Origin: Lenzites betulinus
Taxonomy: Eukaryota > Basidiomycota > Agaricomycetes > Polyporales > Polyporaceae
NCBI GenBank assembly: GCA_022264855.1
Contig: JABYQU010000005.1
Location: 682,001 to 746,000 of the forward strand
Direction of reading: 5' to 3'
Length of the DNA stretch: 64,000 nt
Shown here: positions 22,025 to 32,195 of the stretch, one piece after another
How positions within the stretch are numbered: position 1 is the first letter of the stretch
How the letters are laid out: each line of letters begins with the position of its first letter
Translations under genes and position numbers: made by a program
Notes under the pieces: model-generated
Databases searched by the model: none
What the model was told of the DNA's origin: nothing
Seen by the model: the letters and a program-made list of their open reading frames with translations, nothing else

Positions 22025-23713
22025 TCAATCCCACATGTCCTGCACCTCGTTGGACGTGATCTCGAAATCCACACGAGCCGTCCCATCCTTGTTCTTTTTG
22101 GCCACCCATTGACCCTGTGAGCGCGCGTCAACAACTTTTCTGCGAACAGACGACGCTTGCATGCGAAGGAGCGACGTACACGGTGCACGATGGAACCCAT
22201 GCCAATGACCCTAAGGACAGAGCCTTCTCGGAGCATCATGTTCCTCACCCCGAGTTCGACAGCGCCCTTGTTGAAGCCGTTCATGCGCGTGTGTGACGGG
22301 GCCCAATTATTGATGTTCATCCGGAGCTCCCGCAGGTTGTTGGCCTTGCGTATTGCATCCTCGTATAACATCTATGAGAATTATCCGGATCAATCACACG
22401 CACCGTGAAAATCAGGCGAACACGCACGATGTCGGGGCTCCACACGGTCGAGCACGCGAGCGTCTCGAGCTGGGGGAACACCGTGCACACGCACTCGATG
22501 TCCTTGAGCGTCATCTGCGTCGAGTCCGCGGTGAAGTGCCTCAGCGTATCCTTGTGCGTCTGCGCCATGTCGAGCAGGAACGCGCGCGGGACGAACGCCT
22601 CGCCCTGGGTCGAGAACGCGTTGAGCGTGAACGACTCCAGGCTCGCGCGCGGCGTCAGCCTGCGGATCCACGGCCACAGTTGCTGGAAGCCCTGGATGTG
22701 CACCGAGCTCGTGCGCACGGTGAGCTCGCGCAGGCGCGCGACGGGCACGTCGTCGTACCGCGACAGCGCGGCCGCGCCAAAGTACTCCGTGTCGAGCATC
22801 TCGAGGTGCGGGAGGAAGGTGAGGATCTCGAGGATCGCGGCGGAGGGCGCGCCCTTGAGGCGCAGCGCGCGCAGGCGCGGCAGTTGCGAGAGGACTGAAA
22901 TGAGAATCGAGGCCGGCACGCCTGAACAGCGCTGCACAACGCCACGCGGGCACACACGATCAGGACGTACAGCAGAGCGGATGCGCGCGGGAAAGAGAAC
23001 TAACGCCCAGTTCGAGGTGCGTGAGGCTTGAGCCGAGCTTCTCGGACCATCCTTGCAGTATGCGGGGCTTGCCCTCCATGCACCATATGGAGACCTTGCT
23101 CAGCGCGGTGAAGTTTTGCAGCTGTGTCCAGACGGTGTCGCTGAGTCCGTAGAACGTCCGAATGACCAGCTCACGGAGAGGTAGGTGTTGGAGCACATCG
23201 AGGTATTCGAGGAAGTCGGTCTCGTCTGGCCCCTCTGAGCTGTCGTCGCTCCACGTAAAGCCTTCGAGGTTTACGCATAATCGGAGGGCTTTTCTACAGT
23301 TAGCCATAAGATCGGGGCGATGATACCCCACGGCACCTACATCAAGGCATTCAGCGAGTCTGCGGAGAATGGCAAAGCTGAACGCCGAACCATTTTCTCG
23401 GACATGCCGCACGTATCTCGCGTATTCTGGCCGTTTTAGGATTGTCGTGGACGGATGTACAACGACTGCCCTCTGCAAGGTCTTTCAATGAGACCGATCG
23501 TAGACAACTCAAATTGGCTCGCACCTGTAGTTTGTTGTATTCCGATAGTCGGACGTCAAGGGTTCGATACAATAGTGGCGTGGTGGCATGGTGAAATGCC
23601 CTTGATAATTGGGCACAAGTATGCAAATCCCTACGATCTGTGATGTATTCCAGGATGAGGGGGAGGATGTCGAGTGGAAGATACTCTGCCACAGAGAGTT
23701 TCGGCAACGCCAT
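22025..23713 (-). CDS. F-box protein with LRR-like C-terminal region
   Basis: Exons, in coding order, 23713-23525, 23472-23005, 22931-22428, 22371-22180 and 22114-22025 encode 480 residues. An F-box lies at about residues 11-55 (YLPLDILPLILEYI, CAQLSRAFHHATTPLLYRTL). The rest has irregular Leu-rich segments (LRELVIRTF, LTHLELG, LPRLRALRLKG, LPHLEMLDTEYFG, LRELRMNINNW), as in basidiomycete F-box proteins that bind Skp1 and recruit substrates to SCF ubiquitin ligases. The third intron uses the GTGCGT at 22427 (56 nt) rather than a second GTGCGT that would give 32 nt. No substrate can be inferred. Confidence 0.85.
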
Positions 23714-25271
23714 TGTGACTTGAGACTGTTCGTAAACTGCGTGCGGGATCCGTTCGCTTCAGCTATGATGCACCCCGCCACCTGCGACGCTGTACGTCAC
23801 TACTCACGAAAGTGTTGGAGCTTATGAAAGGTAGAGCTCGACCTGTGCTCGGGGGGATGCAATCAGACGGGAACGAGAGACGACTCCGGTCCCGAGCGCG
23901 GTCATCCGCCCACCTTTATAAGCTCTCTTTCGCAGGCGTCTGCCCGGAACCGTGCGTGCGTGGTGCCTCCTGCTGCGTCTTGGCCGCGATGTCCGTGCGA
24001 TCAGCTCGAGATCTGGCGGATCGGATGACTTCAACAACCGGCGGCTCGTGTGCCTCCCGGACGCCTGTTACGTACCTGGCGTTCCTAGATATGGAGTTAC
24101 AGATCGTAAGTGTTGTTTACCAGCTCGGTACCTCGCCGTACCAAGAAGGTATGACGGGCACTCCGAGGGAGTCGGTAGTGGGGTCCGCTGGTGGTTGGCG
24201 CGTGCTAAGTGGTACATCCCGCGCGTCCGTTCCAACTTTGTGTTGCCGATGCCATTGGGTCGCGTGACCTGCGGAGTCTGGCAGGTTCGCGTAGCCCGAG
24301 TTGTACACGTTGCATTGTTCCACCGATTCTGAGCATCGTGCCCGGAGCGTGTGGACACCACGCATGGCTGGTTATCGTCTCATGTGGAATGATCATCCCC
24401 AGCAGGAATAGGAGAATGGGCCCCGGTTTGGCCCGCGGCCGCTCACGCTACGTAAATGGCCGACCACAGGATAATACGGTCGGTCTGGGCACCGGAGTGC
24501 CTCTCCCGCAATCACTGTGAAGATGGTAGAGCCGGGATAGCCATATATATGAGCTGCGAAGATGGGGAGAAGAGACGTTCATCCGGGAAAAGCACACTAG
24601 TATACGTATATTGGAAGTATTGCACACACCATCAATGATGTTGTGGCGTCCAAGCACAACATCGGCCTCTTATGTAAGATCACAGCTTCACAAAGTGCGC
24701 CAGAACTATCTCTAGACGGCATACTACAACTGTACTAACATGGTTACTCCTCATAGCTGTACATAGGGCTGAGAATTTTGGACAGTTACAGTCCGGACAA
24801 TGTGGAGTAACCCTAACCCCCGTGCATCATGTAGAAGCGTTACCGGATATAGCAAGTGAGTAAGTTCAACGTTCAGCCCCGAGTCAGAACATCCAGTGAA
24901 CATTAACATTCATCAATAGTGCCATCGTGATGTTGTTTGCAAGGTCAAGATATCGGTCAAGTAACTCGCAGATCGCGGGGTGCCCGGGGATCTCGGCCAT
25001 CCCGGGCACTGGCCGTGGCTTTGGAGGCTGCGCTGATAAACTAGTACTGCTGTAGTCGTTTCTGGCACGAGAATACGCCTGGGATGAGCGGTATTGATCA
25101 ATTATAACGGCAGTAAGGTTTGAAACATGCTTCTGCATTTAATATGCCGAGCGCAGCCATGGGAGATACGGGGGTGCGGCAATCCTGACGGATCCCATGC
25201 ATTGTCCACGACGGTTTCAAGAAATTTCTTGTCGAAGGTAAGAGAAACGCTCGCGGCCGCACGCGCGCTTT
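23714..25271. other. Intergenic, about 1.6 kb
   Basis: No supportable gene. A minus-strand frame at 24884-25138 (84 codons) begins with a plausible ATG and contains PKPRPVPGMAEIPGHP, but nothing flanks it. Other frames are short and mutually overlapping. Confidence 0.4.
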
Positions 25272-26358
25272 TTAATCCAAAGAACATCCGTACACGCGCC
25301 GCGCTACGTCCCTCCATGTCTCCCTGTTCACCGCGAAGCTCTCGGCGTACTCCACCTCGAGGTGATGCAGCCGTTTCCCGACGATCACCAGACTATGCAG
25401 TGGTTCCCCAAATGCTTCTGTCGGCGCCGCCAAAAGCTCCGCCAGCGTCCCTGCCACAATGCGTTCCTCCGACCCGCCTCCGACTCGTGACAGGCCGATG
25501 GCGAGCGTTGAGTCAGCGTTGAGCGTCCCGCTCTGGCGCTTTTCCTCGACTTCGATCAGCTGCGAGACTGCCGTCGGGATGGACATGTACCGCGGGGGCT
25601 CGTATATTTTCCGCCCTCTGCTCGGACGATCGGTCAGCACTATTAATATCTACTGAATAGCGAACCGACAGACCTCGCAAGGTTTTCCTCGCTCTGCTCT
25701 TTGACCTTGATGTCAAGCAGGACGAGCGTGTGCATCCCGAGGTCCGCGTTCTCCTTGACGCGGTCGTAGAAGCTGTCTGGCCGCCAGTTCTCGGTGAAAA
25801 ACACAAGCGAGACCGTCTGCCCGAAGTTGTACAGCTGCAGCCCACACGCGCCAATGGCGTTCATGATGGAGGCGTTGTGTATGACCCGTGTCGGGATTTT
25901 GAGCGCGCGTGCACGCAGCACGATGTCCGTGTGTGTCGTCGCACTGTGCGGGCACATGAGGGGGCTGTTGCGGGCGTCATCGAGACACATACCCGTAAGG
26001 GTCTCCTACTACGAGAAGAGAGATGTCGTCCTTGTCTGCGTCCTTCAAGATGTCATCGCTTTGCGTCTCGACCATGTCGCGATCGGCGACGATCAGTTCT
26101 TTTCCGTAAAATGCTTCCTTGCACGACGGTTAAGCTTCGCGCAAACGGTGGAAATTTAACGTTTCTTACCAACTTCTCCTTCTGCACCATCAGTATACTG
26201 GTGTATGCCTCGAGGTACACTCGAGAGGATCCCTTGACCGCCTGTAGACGCGATCAATGATTGCGCACTATAGCGATGAACAATGAAGTATATACTTCCA
26301 AACCTCGTACGGTGATGTCTTTCTCATCACAAAGCCCGAGGCCTATAATGTAAAACAT
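25272..26358 (-). CDS. DPH5: Diphthine methyl ester synthase
   Basis: Exons, in coding order, 26358-26296, 26241-26170, 26117-25993, 25943-25674 and 25617-25272 encode 291 residues, the normal DPH5 length. The enzyme methylates the modified histidine of elongation factor 2 with S-adenosylmethionine during diphthamide synthesis in the cytosol. Visible family signatures are [21 protein letters not shown] at the start, [25 protein letters not shown] (cofactor binding), [37 protein letters not shown] and KIYEPPRYM. All junctions are canonical; the GDPYG glycine codon is split by an intron. Its neighbours are unrelated housekeeping genes. Confidence 0.96.
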
Positions 26359-26715
26359 CTCTTAGAGTGGTCGTGTGTAGTGGGCCGTGGCGGAGAGACG
26401 AAAGAAAATACCGGATCTCGATCAAGCGTCCGGTAGAAATGAGATCTGAGATCGCTTGCATCCCCAGGCGCCCAAAAGTACTGGTATCGGCATCCGCCGT
26501 ATGCTATGTCTGAAGAGGTTGAGAACTACGACAACAGGAGCACCACCCCAGGAAGGTCAAAGTCGACTATCTTCACGAACCCATTGCATGAAAATAATAT
26601 TATTCCGGCGACCCCGAATCCACATGCCCCCGACGCCCCAGGTAAACGTACACGCAGGCTTCCAAACGATATCAATAGCAACACAGGTGAACTGCAAAGA
26701 GACATATTATAAGTA
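26359..26715. other. DPH5 promoter and ERV 3' flank
   Basis: Short intergenic gap between two minus-strand genes. No separate gene seen. Confidence 0.5.
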
Positions 26716-27670
26716 TCACCATGCTCTGCCGCCCTTCATAAGACCCATCCCAGGCTTCCGCTCCTTGCTGGGGTCGCGTTCGAGGTCCATCGGGTCATTG
26801 GCTGCCGCGCCCAACGGAGAGCCAATAGGCTCATCCCCACATCCACAGTCGTACGTCGCGTCGAGATGCGCACAATCAAACTCAGGCTTGTGAAGTCGCG
26901 CGTTAACCTCGTTGTGCACCGCGCATAGCCTACGGTGTTCGTCAGTACTTCTGCTGAAAGGTAGCACAAAGTTGCATTTCGCACCAAGTGGCGGCCGCAC
27001 GTCGTGATGATGTCTGAGTAATGCTAGTTCGAGTCGATGAATGGCATGCTTTGGAGAAGGAAACGCACCTGTGGCGGATACTTCTTCAAGAGCAGCTGGA
27101 ACTCGGCCGCGCACTCTCCGCACGGATATAGCCGTGACATGAGGTGGAAGTAGTTGTTCAAAGCATCGCGCTCGTCTTGCGTGGGATCCTAGCGCGCACA
27201 TATCAGACCAGGTTATTTGAGTGCCCGGTCATCCAAACACACCTCGGGATATCGGAGAGTCATGGTGTGTCTTGTTCATTACAATGTTCAATGGTGTGAC
27301 AAACTCAGTCTCGTAGTGTACTCACAGTAGTTTCCACGTTGCGCGGCCGAGCTCAGCTCTGAGTTCCGTCAGGTACCATCCCAATGAATTTAAAGTTGAC
27401 GTACTTTGCCGTGGCGTTCCCAAGCTTGCCCATGATCACCTCCCCGTGCACACCATGCGTCGGAGACGGCGGTGGCACCATGCCTCCTTCACCAAACAAC
27501 TCCCCCGTCCATGTGTCCACATATGTCCGAGACGGCGGGTGTAGAAGGGCCAGCGAGCCCAGGAGAAACTGAAGACGGATGATTTGAGTACAGTTCCCGC
27601 ACCGAGATTAGACAGCTCGCACGAGGGCAAACACGGAGAATAGGAAGGCCTTGCTGAACCTTGTGATCAT
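26716..27670 (-). CDS. ERV2: FAD-linked sulfhydryl oxidase, Erv2/ALR type
   Basis: Seven exons, in coding order, 27670-27623, 27568-27405, 27358-27326, 27270-27243, 27188-27069, 27013-26985 and 26929-26716 encode 211 residues. It makes disulfides with FAD and oxygen. An N-terminal hydrophobic anchor (FSVFALFLLGSLALL) places it in the secretory pathway, hence Erv2 rather than mitochondrial Erv1. The catalytic pair is CGEC (Cys114, Cys117). The structural pair Cys143 and Cys160 flanks the FAD-binding HNEVNARLHKP segment, and WKLLHTMTLRYPE is the other FAD-contact motif. Three exons are only 33, 28 and 29 nt. The C-terminal tail is longer and more charged than in yeast. Each junction restores the conserved sequence exactly. 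Confidence 0.94.
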
Positions 27671-28122
27671 TTCCAGTGGCGAAGGGATGTAGTTGGAAAC
27701 GAGATGATGGAGGAGAACAAGCTGTGAGCGTCTTTAAGACACGCTTTCTGACCTGGAAGGGCCGCGGTTTCGCGCGGGCGCGTCCAGCATCGCGAGCAGC
27801 TTATGTCGAGAACATGTCTGTGCGCGACCATATGGAGCTTCGCGATTAAATAAGACAGTACACACGCATGTAGTCGTGCATTTTGGTAGTGCAAAAGTGC
27901 ACGCGGTATGTTTGTGGTCATCGACCGGAAATCTCGCGTAGATAAGCCGACCGGCGAAGCTAATCCAGCTTCAAAATCCGATAAGGTCGGTAACAATCCC
28001 GTCCTTTCTGCTTTCCTACCATCGCGGCTTGACTCACGACCATCACCATCGCCTTCTTCTGACTCGTCTGTACCGCCCAAATAGAGAGCGAGGAAGAGTT
28101 GGCCCAGACATATACATCCACC
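27671..28122. promoter_or_regulatory. Bidirectional promoter region of ERV2 and AsnRS genes
   Basis: A 452-nt gap between divergent starts at 27670 (minus) and 28123 (plus). I see no clear TATA element within 80 nt of either ATG. The AsnRS leader is pyrimidine-rich. Confidence 0.4.
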
Positions 28123-30052
28123 ATGTCCCCCATCCACGTCGACGAGTCCGCCGGTTCAGACGAGACCGGAAAGGGCACGTCCGAGCAGCCGTACCAAACC
28201 CTCGCGTTCGCGCTCTACAGCCATCCCGATGAGAAGTTTCTGATTCGCAAGGACGCGGCTGGGACGTATGAGGAGCCGACACAGTCCGCATTGAAGAAGG
28301 CGAAAAAGAACGCAGACGGTATCGAGAAGAAACGCAAGAAGGCGAAGGAGCTCGCGGATCGCGAGGCCAACGAGCAAGCAGCCGCGGGCGAGCGTAAGGA
28401 GAAGCGGCTTGAGGAGAGCAAGAAGATTGTTCTGCAGGAGGACGCGAGCCTGCCTGCGGCAGTAAAGGTGTGGTCACTATCCCCTCGCGTGCACGCCACA
28501 TACTCACTTTGCGACAGGCTAAGATCGGCAACCTCACGCCTTTGCGGTCAAAACGCGTGAGGACATCAGGATGGGTCCATCGTCTTCGCGACCAGAAGGA
28601 GATCATTTTCGTCGTCCTCCGAGATGGCACCGGCTATCTTCAGTGTGTTCTCTCGGGCCAGGTTGCGCAGACCTACGAAGCCCTCACCCTCACGCTGGAG
28701 TCTACCATCGAAGTCACCGGCACACTCAAGACGGTGCCCGAGGGACAAACTGCACCCGGTGGCCACGAACTCGTAGTTGACTACTGGAAAGTCCTTGGCG
28801 CGTCCCCCGGCGGCGACGATGCGTTCACCAACAAACTGAACGAGGTAAGACACCCAGTCCATCGAGAACTACTGGCCTCTAACGTGCCGTGGCCCAGAAA
28901 TCCGACCCCTCCATCCAGGCAGACCTGAGGCATCTTGTCCTTCGTGGTGAGACGGCCTCCGCAGTGCTAAAACTGCGTGCCTCGCTTCTCAGCGCGTTCC
29001 GTCAAACCCTCGTCGAGCACGATCTGCTCGAGGTTACGCCGCCGTGCCTGGTGCAGACACAAGTCGAGGGGGGCGCTACGCTCTTCAAGCTCGATTACTA
29101 CAACCAACCCGCGTTCCTCACGCAGAGCTCTCAGCTTTACCTCGAGACATGTCTACCCTCACTCGGCGACGTCTTCTGCGTGCAGGAGAGTTTCCGCGCA
29201 GAGAACTCCCACACGCGTCGCCATCTGAGCGAGTACACACATCTCGAGGCCGAGCTCGCCTTCATCACGTTCACAGACCTCATGGACCACATCGAGGCGG
29301 TCATCTGCGAGACCGTGGACAAGCTACTGCAGACACCCGCATCCGCTGCGCTCATCAAGCAGCTCAACCCGACCTTCACGGCGCCAGAGCGGCCCTTCCT
29401 CAGGCTCTCATACGCCGACGCGATCAAGTGGCTCAACGAGCACGACATCAAGCACGAAGAAGAGGACGCGGATGGGAACGTGATCAAGGATGAACAGGGC
29501 AACCCGGTCATGGTCGAGCACAAGATCGGGGACGACATCGCCGAGGCCGCGGAGCGCAGGATGACGGACATCCTCGCCCGCCCGATCTTCCTTTACGGCT
29601 TCCCAGCGGAGCTCAAGGCGTTCTACATGAAGAAGATGTCGAAGGACGGCGCGGAGGGCCCGACGTTCACTGAGAGTTGCGACCTGCTCATGCCTGGGGT
29701 CGGTGAAATCGTCGGCGGATCGATGAGGATTGCGGACGAGGCGGAGTTGCTTGCGGCGTACAAGCGCGAGGGGATCGACCCCGCGCCATACTACTGGTTT
29801 ACGGATCAGCGCAAGTACGGCACGTGCGAACACGGTGGATATGGTCTTGGTGTTGAGGTTCGTGATCTACTGCGGCTTTTCGAGTATATCTCGTCGCTAA
29901 TAGGCCGCCTCAGCGTTTCTTAGCATGGCTCGGAAAGAGGTTTACGGTGCGCGAGTGTTCGCTTTACCCGAGGTATGTCTTGTGATGGTTGGAGGTGACT
30001 CGAGTTTGACCGTCTGACGTCCCACAGGTGGCCTGGACGCGCAACGCCGTGA
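28123..30052 (+). CDS. Asparaginyl-tRNA synthetase, cytosolic
   Basis: Exons 28123-28467, 28518-28844, 28898-29857, 29914-29972 and 30028-30052 encode 571 residues of a class IIb synthetase that charges tRNA-Asn. After a Lys/Glu-rich coiled-coil-like extension ([20 protein letters not shown]) comes an OB-fold anticodon-binding domain ([21 protein letters not shown]). The catalytic core includes motif 2 ([19 protein letters not shown]) and motif 3 ([13 protein letters not shown]), the latter split by an intron with an unusual GTTCGT donor. The final coding exon is just 25 nt and ends RWPGRATP, close to the usual Arg-rich AsnRS terminus. The ATG at 28123 is the first one in frame. Confidence 0.95.
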
Positions 30053-30167
30053 TCTGGCGTTCGAAGGTGCAAGAACAGAGGTGTATTCTAGGTGTTGTAA
30101 TAGACTCGGGACATACAATGGTCATTGCGGTGCCGCAAGAGCGCAGTTGTGGGCGCGGCCTCAACAG

Positions 30168-32079
30168 TTAAGCAGACATAGCGACGAAGGCATTAAAGTT
30201 GTACACCTGCGGCCGCTCGCGAACCCTGAACTCATCTAGCGAGGGTGCGCATTCTGCGACAACAGCGCCGTTGCGTATGATTTGGGCCTTCATGCCCCCA
30301 CCCGGTGACATAGGGTACGCCCTCTTGTGCATCCCGCCGCCTACAGCCCACATTACGTCGGATGTGTGGTCTTGCGTCCCGACACAGATGTAGGCTGGTC
30401 CTGTTGTGAACACGATGACCCAGAACGAGTCATCCACCTGAGGTTCAAACCCGACATTCATTACAGGGCACCAGGGTAAAGCACTAAGATTCACTTGCCA
30501 ACTGCCAGCGATCAGGGCGGCCTACAGGGTCGTCAACCGCTTCGGCTGCCTTTAGATGAGGACGGGACCACAGGTATATCTTGTCGCGCTCGATGGGCGG
30601 ATATGCACCCTCCTTGAAGGCGCGCGCGAAATACCGCGTCAGGTCGAGCCAGGCGGTATGCGGGAACCCGTCAACCCAAGCTTGGGAGTTCGGTTGTGCA
30701 CCCTTGACGGGGCCGACGTAGTGGGACTCGCCGTAATCTGGCGGGATGAGCAGAAGCCATTTAGGTTAATGCGGGGGAGAAGCTGGACGGAGGCGTACCG
30801 TTCCACGAGATCACTTGGACGATGTCGATGTCATGCCGTGCTTCGATGAGTTGCTGCCACCTGCGCACGTACAGGTCTTCGCCGCGGTGAATCCACTGCT
30901 TTCACCAAGTCAGGAAGGGGGGCTACGCGAAGAAACGGCCGACACGGACGTTCTTGTTCCATGAGTCCGCTCCGTAATGCTAATGGACAGCCCGTCGCCG
31001 TCAGACCACGGATCTTACATAACCACCCTTCGGAGAAGGACGCGAATCACCGTGAAGAACCAGGGAGATACGGCGGCCATGAACGTTCGGCCTTCAAGGT
31101 GGTGGATGTGATGCCGATCCGTTTCGAGCTCGGCGTTTTGCACAATCTCGCGGGACATGCCCACGGTGAGATGGATCGGCCAGCTGCCAGTCCACTACCC
31201 GGGGGTCCAATGAGCGATCCGTGATTGACGAGATGGGAACGGTGCCGTTACATTAAAGTAACCGTCCATTGCAGGGATGTCCGGGTACCGACGGGGGTCA
31301 ATGAAAAACGACGGTATCAGGTGTATCTGCAACGGGCGGAACAAGGCTGCGGTTACGGTGTATGGATGCGATTACGAGATATATCACACATACCGGTGTT
31401 GTCTCCTCCAGTGTGTCCTTGACAAATTGCCAGGCTTCGTGCAACGTAGAGTGGCCGAAAAGGCTATCCTGGCCTGCGAAAGTCGACACGAGTGCTTTAC
31501 CGTCGTACAGAAGTTGGCGGGGGTGCTTCGCGACTATTGCAATGTAGTCTTTAAGCAGATAGGCATCCTCCCGCGAGGATGCACGCATCGACCTGTCCGC
31601 GGGGTACGGATGCGTGAACGGCTACGCTATCCGGGCGATGATTAATACGTACGACATGTCGAAGCTCAAGCACAGCTTGAACGGGTAGTCGCTCTCGGAG
31701 GCGGCCGCGTAGCATCTCTTGACAGAATCTTTCTGCCAGAGCTCGACGCCAACATTTAAGACGAACGCATCTCTGTTGACAGAGCCTGCTCAGCTAGGAC
31801 ACGCTCCTGTCATTTAAAATCGCAGAGAGCGGCACTGACATTCCATGGATGCTGGCTAATTCGATATCTTCTTTCCAATCATTTATGGTGTACGGCTACA
31901 CCAGGCCGCGATGAATCCCAGCCCGGTGGCGGCACAGTCCGCAAGACTCACAAATGTGTTGCCGACCATAAAGCTGTCCATGGAGTTATCGGAAGAAAGG
32001 GTCAATGGCGTTGGTATCTTCTGCCGCACATGATGTGATACATTGAACTCAACTGGGCTACCACGAGTTTGGAACCCAT
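30168..32079 (-). CDS. Alpha-1,3-glucanase, glycoside hydrolase family 71
   Basis: Eleven exons, in coding order, 32079-32054, 31973-31952, 31895-31840, 31772-31653, 31592-31394, 31326-31252, 31194-31051, 30979-30950, 30898-30799, 30737-30499 and 30437-30168 encode 426 residues. GH71 enzymes split alpha-1,3-glucan, a fungal wall polymer. Family segments seen: AHFMVGNTFPYTINDWKEDI, GIDAFVLNVG, FKLCLSFDMSS, PRQLLYDGKALVSTFAG, IHLIPSFFIDP, WNDYGESHYVGP. No signal peptide is visible (MGSKLVVAHFMVG), as in intracellular spore-wall glucanases such as fission yeast Agn2. The second exon is 22 nt. The last intron has a GCAAGT donor (GC-AG). The start exon rests on the conserved AHF split CA|C. Confidence 0.9.
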
Positions 32080-32195
32080 AGTGTGGTCTTTATACTAAGT
32101 GTATGATTGGGCGAAGGAGGGCGTGCAGAAGGAGGGCGGTAGCTCAAAGCACATGGCGTTGGTGATTGAGCGCCTTGGACGAATCGCTTCTTAGA
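32080..32195. promoter_or_regulatory. Compact divergent promoter
   Basis: Only 116 nt separate the GH71 start at 32079 (minus) from the preferred start at 32196 (plus). A minus-strand TATAAAG lies about 14 nt upstream of the GH71 ATG. Any 5' leaders must overlap, or one start is further downstream than I placed it. Confidence 0.45.

Noticed and set aside
22372..22404. A 32-nt intron in the F-box gene
   Set aside because: An upstream GTGCGT at 22427 gives a normal 56-nt intron in the same phase.
24884..25138. Minus-strand 84-codon frame with a Pro-Gly-rich stretch resembling a P450 N-terminus
   Set aside because: No haem-binding region or further exons occur nearby, so the resemblance is too short.
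31979..31981. ATG at 31981 as GH71 start (MDSFMVGNTF)
   Set aside because: Using the CAG acceptor just after it and an exon from 32079 restores the conserved AHFMVGNT motif.
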